Of a stretch of DNA of 64,000 bases, positions 59,942-64,000 are shown piece after piece. The notes under the pieces are model-generated. The model saw only the letters and a program-made list of their open reading frames with translations, was not told where the DNA came from and did not search any database. Source of the stretch: Clostridiales bacterium. Lineage in GTDB: Bacteria; Bacillota; Clostridia; Christensenellales; Pumilibacteraceae. Numbering within the stretch: position 1 is the first letter of the stretch; each line of letters starts with the position of its first letter. The position numbers were made by a program, and so were the translations under genes. Where the stretch lies: contig JAIEBI010000020.1 of assembly GCA_029070965.1 (NCBI GenBank), positions 45,498 to 109,497 on the forward strand, read 5' to 3'.

Positions 59942-61393
59942 ATGAAAACACTGTATCGGAAAAAGGCAATCGCTTTATACGAAACGCATATGCGCGTCGG
60001 GTTTGTGATAAAAACCGTCGTGTTCTACTTGATTGCCGCAGTGCTTTGGTACATAATAGCCGTTATCGCGCCGTACATGGCGACGATTGAAATAAGTCCG
60101 TCGCAAAATATCGTGCTGACAAGAGAGGCGTTTTCCGCGACCGAGCAAAGCAAGAACTCCCCTATCGAAAATAAAGAACGGGCACTGCTGCTGCCGACAA
60201 GCGAAAGCTCGTTTTGTCGCAGGCTCAGACTTATAGAGGACGCGCAAAGCACAATAGACTTTATGGTATATTTTGCTTCGGAAAGCGCTTTTTCCGACTA
60301 TTTTTATACAGCGCTTGTCCGTGCCGCCGAGCGTGGAGTTAAAGTCCGTATTATTCAGGACGGCAAAATGGGCAAGCTCGACGGTTACGTTTCGGACGGA
60401 ATTGCAAACATAATATATAATCATAACAATATAGAATTATATTATTTTAACAAAATAAATATTTTCGATCCGGCAGGCCTTGCTACCATTATGCATGACA
60501 AGGTTCTTATTGTAGACGGCGATAAAATGATAGTTGGCGGCGCCAATATGGGTACTTCGGCGTATTTGCATAATTACGATATGGAGGTGTTTGTAACCAA
60601 CAGCGGCGAGGACGGAAGCGTCGGGCAGGCTCAAAGATATTTCCGAAAAATGCTTAATAACAACTTGACAAAGCGTGAAAAACGCAAAAAACGCGATTTT
60701 TCGGCAAAAAGCAAGTACGAAAACAAATATATGGAATATTACAAAAAAAGCGAATTTGCGCAAAAAGAAATCGATTACAGCGCTTTGGGCGTGCCGGTTG
60801 ACAAAATTACGTATCTTAGCAACCCCATAAGCTCGACCAAAAAGGCGCCGATAATTATGCAGGCGTTATATAATTTGATGGAAAGCTCCCAAAAATCGGT
60901 GTTGATAACGCCGTATACCCTGCTGGAAAACGACAAAATAAAACGTTTGCGCAAAGCAGCTGCGAAAAATGACGAATTTATCCTGATAACCAATTCGCTG
61001 TATAATACCAGAAATGCGGGCTATGCCGATTATTATTATAATAGGGATAAATATTTAAATTGTAATATTACCCTGCTTGAATTTCAGCAAAAATACCAGC
61101 TGCACGCCAAAGTAGCGTCGTTTGACGATAGATACAGCGTTATAGGCTCGTTCAACTTTGACGAACGCAGCGCTCATATAGACACCGAAAGCGTGCTTAT
61201 AATCGATTCTAAGGACTTTAACGGAGTTTTGCAGGAATATATCGACCAAACATTTATTGCCAACAGCCTGCAAGTAGGCAATAACAACGAGTATTTGCCG
61301 AGCGATACAGTTAAGGCTCACGACGTTCCAGCTAAAAAGAAATTCACATATTGGCTTTACAGCGCGTTAGGCGTGGTGCGATGCCTTATATAA
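59942..61393 (+). CDS. Phospholipase D-like / cardiolipin synthase family protein
   Basis: 483 residues: one N-terminal transmembrane helix (about 20-42) and two HKD motifs, 'MHDKVLIVDGDKMIVGGANMG' (about 182) and 'LHAKVASFDDRYSVIGSFNFD' (about 384). Family members transfer phosphatidyl groups or cleave phosphodiesters at the membrane. Typical cardiolipin synthases have two N-terminal helices, so this may be a related phosphodiesterase. No Shine-Dalgarno is seen before the ATG. A 1-kb repeat-rich gap follows. Confidence 0.85.
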   Translation: MKTLYRKKAIALYETHMRVGFVIKTVVFYLIAAVLWYIIAVIAPYMATIEISPSQNIVLTREAFSATEQSKNSPIENKERALLLPTSESSFCRRLRLIEDAQSTIDFMVYFASESAFSDYFYTALVRAAERGVKVRIIQDGKMGKLDGYVSDGIANIIYNHNNIELYYFNKINIFDPAGLATIMHDKVLIVDGDKMIVGGANMGTSAYLHNYDMEVFVTNSGEDGSVGQAQRYFRKMLNNNLTKREKRKKRDFSAKSKYENKYMEYYKKSEFAQKEIDYSALGVPVDKITYLSNPISSTKKAPIIMQALYNLMESSQKSVLITPYTLLENDKIKRLRKAAAKNDEFILITNSLYNTRNAGYADYYYNRDKYLNCNITLLEFQQKYQLHAKVASFDDRYSVIGSFNFDERSAHIDTESVLIIDSKDFNGVLQEYIDQTFIANSLQVGNNNEYLPSDTVKAHDVPAKKKFTYWLYSALGVVRCLI

Positions 61394-61440
61394 TTAAGAA
61401 TTAAGAATGCAGAATTAAGAATTAGTGGCTTCGCCACATT

Positions 61441-61536
61441 AAGGTTGAGACTCCTCACTGCGTTCGGAGTGACAAAAATATTTTATGCGTAAATATTACT
61501 TTTGTCACCCTGAGCATCGCGAAGAATCACAACCTT
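61441..61536. repeat. MITE-like imperfect inverted repeat
   Basis: AAGGTTG...GTGACAAAA and TTTTGTCAC...CAACCTT form ~37-base imperfect arms around a palindromic centre (AATATTTTATGCGTAAATATT). 'GTCACCCTGAGC' and 'GAAGAATC' words resemble repeats common in Clostridia. No transposase is present. Confidence 0.6.
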
Positions 61537-61641
61537 TTATATTGCGAGTTATACGATAATATTATTTAACTATAATTAATCGACGGTTTTATTTGCAATT
61601 TTGCAAAAAATTGAAAGGTTTTGTATACCTTACTATACAGC

Positions 61642-61656
61642 TAAACCGACGGTTTA
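61642..61656. repeat. TAAACCGACGGTTTA palindrome, copy 2
   Basis: Preceded by GTATACCTTACTATACAGC, matching the flanks of copies 3 and 4. Confidence 0.75.
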
Positions 61657-61726
61657 CAGTGGTTGCACGGGTTGTTGGAGTGGTTAGATGTTTATTATTG
61701 ACTTTTAACAGTTAAACCGAATATGC

Positions 61727-61755
61727 TTGACTATTGTTGCTAAAATGATTATAAT
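61727..61755 (+). promoter_or_regulatory. Promoter of the RNA candidate
   Basis: TTGACT (61727-61732), 17-base spacer, TATAAT (61750-61755); predicted start near 61762. Confidence 0.7.
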
Positions 61756-61762
61756 AATAAAT

Positions 61763-61856
61763 AGAAAGTGTTTGGCTCGGTGTGAGCGGTTATCCGCAAT
61801 CGTCCGACCCCCCGCGGAAATAGGCTGAAATATAGCTCGTGGCACTTTCTTTTTTT
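61763..61856 (+). ncRNA. Candidate structured small RNA (~94 nt)
   Basis: Bounded by a near-consensus promoter and a closing stem GAAAGTG/CACTTTC (61764-61770 with 61843-61849) followed by TTTTTTT, which acts as both RNA-end stem and terminator. Inside are hairpins GCTC-GGTGT-GAGC and GCGG-TTAT-CCGC. No ORF fits. Length resembles the small SRP RNA, but the conserved GGAAG apical loop is absent, so that family is not claimed. Confidence 0.5.
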
Positions 61857-61996
61857 GTGCAATTTTTTTATTGTTATCGATTTGGCATAATGCTCTGCTC
61901 GCGGTAAGGTAGCGGTTATATTGTTATATCAAAACAACGGTTTTATTTAAAATTTTGCAAAAAACGAAAATAATTTGTTATACCCCTACCGTATAG

Positions 61997-62013
61997 CTAA
62001 ACCGTTGGTTTAG
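61997..62013. repeat. CTAAACCGTTGGTTTAG palindrome, copy 3
   Basis: Same arms, variant centre (GTT in place of GAC). Preceded by TTATACCCCTACCGTATAG and followed by TAAATAAGG. Confidence 0.7.
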
Positions 62014-62260
62014 TAAATAAGGATTTTTAAAAATTTACTCGAACACGATATTTTTTTGCCGAACATGAAAATGTCGTTGGCTGAGTTAAAATTCAGTCGC
62101 CAAAAAAGTGAAGTGTATTCATGTCACCGGCTATACTACTAAACGACAGTCGCACAAAAAGGCTAATTCATATATTCACCGCAAAATTTGCATTGATTGT
62201 CGGCGTACTCATTCGGAAAAATTTTTGAAGGAAGGAAATTTTCGTATACCCCACCGCATC

Positions 62261-62279
62261 ACTAAACCGACGGTTTAGT
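62261..62279. repeat. ACTAAACCGACGGTTTAGT palindrome, copy 4
   Basis: Identical to copy 1 over 19 bases. Preceded by GTATACCCCACCGCATC and followed by AAATCAAG. Confidence 0.75.
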
Positions 62280-62372
62280 AAATCAAGAAAAATGTAGAAA
62301 TATGTCGACGTGAATTTTAAACGCATGTCCCCGTGTGCGGACAAATTTTAACAATTTTATCTCAACCGAAAA

Positions 62373-62394
62373 TGCCGAGCGTAAATGCTCGGCA
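62373..62394 (-). terminator. Hairpin after the 49-residue protein gene
   Basis: TGCCGAGC/GCTCGGCA with a six-base loop, then ATTTTCGG on the minus strand; a plausible but short-tailed terminator. Confidence 0.55.
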
Positions 62395-62448
62395 ATTCGG
62401 TTGCGTAAAATGTAATTTTGTTTGAGTGCGGGTTAGTCACCCGTCGAA

Positions 62449-62598
62449 TTACTTTACGTTGTTAGACTTTTTGCTTTGAGTGCTGCGTGCTTTAGTTCCA
62501 CAGCTCTTTGTTACCGAGCTTGATTGAACATTGCTGTCAGACTTTTTGGAATTGCAGCAGGTGCTCTTTTTCGTAGCAGTCTTTTTGGTGTTAGCCAT
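62449..62598 (-). CDS. Lys/Ser/Thr-rich 49-residue protein
   Basis: Not in the ORF track. ATG 62598 is preceded by AAAGGAGGAGAAGG, a very strong ribosome binding site, and opens 'MANTKKTATKKSTCCNSKKS...'. The product is basic with three Cys, has no hydrophobic core and is probably disordered. Such proteins may bind nucleic acid or be spore-associated; no family is recognised. Confidence 0.6.
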   Translation of the reverse strand: MANTKKTATKKSTCCNSKKSDSNVQSSSVTKSCGTKARSTQSKKSNNVK

Positions 62599-62809
62599 TG
62601 TAATCCTTCTCCTCCTTTAAGTATTACATGCATATGCGCTTGTCCGTGTAGGCAATCGCTTATGCGGTTACGCAATTATAGTTTGTGCCGATATGACGGT
62701 TTTATACGGAATATAAAATTTTTTTGCCCGAAAAATCGACAAAAATTTTGTAAAATTCCAAATGCAACCGTAAGTTGCGCAAAATATGTGTATAGCAATT
62801 CAAAATTGG

Positions 62810-62838
62810 TTGAAGTTTTACCCGTGCTACTTTACAAT
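62810..62838 (+). promoter_or_regulatory. Promoter of the XRE membrane regulator
   Basis: TTGAAG (62810-62815), 17-base spacer, TACAAT (62833-62838). Confidence 0.6.
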
Positions 62839-62867
62839 ATTATTATAGATTGCATGTGGAGGGCAAT

Positions 62868-63884
62868 ATGTATATATCAAAAAATTTGCAATTCTTGCGA
62901 AAGCGCGAAAAAATTACGCAGGAGGATTTGGCGGAAAAGCTGAACGTGTCTCGCCAGTCGGTGTCGAAATGGGAAACGGGCGAGGCGTATCCGGAAACCG
63001 ACAAGCTGCTTGCGTTGTGCGATTTGTTTGATGTGTCGTTGGACGGACTGATGCGCACCGACTTGACAGACGGCGCGGCAGTCGACAACAATACAAATGA
63101 TAACAATATTATTAATAATGATACAGACAGTAATTCGCAAAATACCTCCGCAGCCGAAGGCGGTGTAAAGGCGACCGACTATGCCGTTTACGAAAAACAC
63201 ATAAACAAATTTTCGCGCGGGATAGCGATAGGGGCATTACTTATAATTTTTGGCGTTGCCGTATGCGTAGCGCTCAGCGGATATTCGTTTATATTGAACG
63301 GCACGGCCGGAGAGATTACAAGCATAATGGGCGGTGTGTCGGTAATATCGTTCACGGCGGTATCGGTATTTCTGTTTGTGCTTTTCGGCCAGCGCAACGA
63401 AAGCTTTAAAAAAGCGCACCCAATCGTAGCCGAGCCTATTAAGTCTACGGAAATAAAAGGCTTTGCCGTAAAGATGGCGGCGCTTGCTTCGGGAATACTG
63501 GTGGACGTTGTATATTTGATAGTAATGACTTCGCTTATAGGTACGAATATTATAAAAACGGTAAATGAGGATATGGCTACTTGCTACGTGACCGCATCGT
63601 TTTTGGCAGTGTTGGCGTTTATAATCGGCGGGCTTGTGTACTTGGGTATACAGCACAACAAGATTGCGGTAGGCGAGTACAACAAGCAGACGGAAAGGCA
63701 ACGACACCCCACACAGCGTGATAAAGTTGTAGGCGCCGTATGCGGAGCGGTTATGCTTACGGCAACGGCGATATTTATGCTGTTGGGATTTATAGGTAAT
63801 TATTGGCATCCGGCATGGGTGGCATTTCCCGTAGGCGGAATTATTTGCGGAATAATTAATTTAATTTTAAATGCAAAAAAATAA
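62868..63884 (+). CDS. XRE-family regulator with membrane domain
   Basis: 338 residues from ATG 62868, with GGAGGGC upstream. Residues about 5-60 are a Cro/C1-type HTH ('LRKREKITQEDLAEKLNVSRQSVSKWETGEAYP'). A polar Asn/Asp-rich linker (about 70-100) follows, then four to six hydrophobic helices up to the C terminus. Membrane-anchored XRE proteins of this kind are common in Clostridia and may sense envelope state; targets are unknown. The final ~110 bases of the window after it are AT-rich with no feature seen. Confidence 0.85.
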   Translation: MYISKNLQFLRKREKITQEDLAEKLNVSRQSVSKWETGEAYPETDKLLALCDLFDVSLDGLMRTDLTDGAAVDNNTNDNNIINNDTDSNSQNTSAAEGGVKATDYAVYEKHINKFSRGIAIGALLIIFGVAVCVALSGYSFILNGTAGEITSIMGGVSVISFTAVSVFLFVLFGQRNESFKKAHPIVAEPIKSTEIKGFAVKMAALASGILVDVVYLIVMTSLIGTNIIKTVNEDMATCYVTASFLAVLAFIIGGLVYLGIQHNKIAVGEYNKQTERQRHPTQRDKVVGAVCGAVMLTATAIFMLLGFIGNYWHPAWVAFPVGGIICGIINLILNAKK

Positions 63885-64000
63885 ATTAATTAAAATAAAT
63901 TAAAATTATTTAAATAATTAATTACTGTAAATTCGTCAAAAACAATAAGGTCTATTATTAACTAAAATTAGTTGTTTTATAGCTTATAATATCAAAAAAT

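Larger units (their letters stand above)
61394..62448. other. 1-kb repeat-rich intergenic region
   Basis: No protein gene is supported here. It contains AATTAAG short repeats (61393-61423), a small hairpin (GTGGCTTCGCCAC), an inverted-repeat MITE-like element, three TAAACC-GGTTTA palindrome repeats, duplicated 'ACGGTTTTATTT...ATTTTGCAAAAAA' blocks near 61580 and 61935, and one promoter-terminator-bounded RNA candidate. Confidence 0.7.

Noticed and set aside
61763-61856. Small SRP RNA
   Set aside because: Right length and flanked by promoter and terminator, but it lacks the conserved GGAAG apical loop and the matching internal loops.
61642-62279. CRISPR array
   Set aside because: The palindrome copies are about 355 and 265 bp apart with no uniform spacers, and no cas genes are present.

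Overview
The window comes from a bacterial chromosome, most likely Bacillota, class Clostridia, and probably an uncultured gut lineage. The evidence is an S10-spc-alpha ribosomal superoperon in the clostridial order (secY-adk-map-KOW protein-infA-rpmJ-rpsM), zinc forms of S4, S14, L24 and Adk, AGGAGG-type ribosome binding sites, TTGACA-N17-TATAAT promoters, perfect parS sites (TGTTTCACGTGAAACA), and a membrane protein ending in the CXXC tail known from clostridial CD1871A-type proteins. The core chromosome looks moderately GC-rich; two accessory stretches (about 15.2-24.0 kb and 30.2-31.1 kb) are visibly AT-richer.

Region by region. (1) 0.07-3.3 kb: a long acidic protein with an L15-like C-terminal domain, a MerR-type regulator and a zinc-ribbon membrane protein. 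(2) 3.3-14.6 kb: one tightly packed minus-strand operon from a clear promoter at 14.6 kb. In transcription order it encodes an alpha/beta hydrolase, an acyl-AMP ligase fused to a carrier domain, two PlsC-type acyltransferases, an LRAT-like domain fused to a phosphopantetheinyl transferase, a second hydrolase, a DegV/FakB-like fatty-acid-binding protein, a GPH-type transporter, a DAK2/FakA-like kinase and a third hydrolase with a Cys nucleophile. This is a self-contained acyl activation and transfer kit. (3) 14.7-15.2 kb: a DUF1508 protein. (4) 15.2-24.2 kb: a defence-type island with a frameshifted pyrophosphatase-like gene, a Sau3AI/MutH-type restriction enzyme with its C5 methyltransferase, a small winged-helix-like protein, a HAD phosphatase and a 1042-residue GHKL ATPase with a DUF3883-like nuclease domain, ending at a tRNA-Ser(GCU) gene. 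(5) 24.4-30.1 kb: a Cys-rich peptide, a membrane iron-sulfur/thioredoxin pair, a TfoX-N protein, a lipoprotein and an archaeal-type AspRS. (6) 30.16-31.14 kb: a 975-bp cassette (small ORF plus GNAT-like protein) inserted at the 3' end of rplQ and bounded by a 40-bp copy of that 3' end. (7) 31.1-47.6 kb: the ribosomal superoperon, with two structured repeats in its widest gaps. (8) 47.8-51.2 kb: small membrane proteins and two DUF2207-like paralogues. (9) 51.4-64 kb: smpB, mnmE, rsmG, a second DegV protein, signal peptidase I, a degenerate hydrolase, parB with three parS sites, a ferritin-like protein, a phospholipase D-like protein, a 1-kb repeat-rich intergenic region with a promoter-terminator-bounded RNA candidate, and an XRE membrane regulator. 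mnmE, rsmG, parB and parS are typical origin-proximal markers.

The most unusual observations are a ~130-nt multi-hairpin element present three times, always upstream of and co-oriented with a gene, beginning at the predicted transcription start in two copies and showing paired stem changes between copies; the 975-bp rplQ cassette without a recombinase; and the LRAT-PPTase fusion inside the acyl-activation operon. All functions are read from sequence motifs and gene context; no database search was run.
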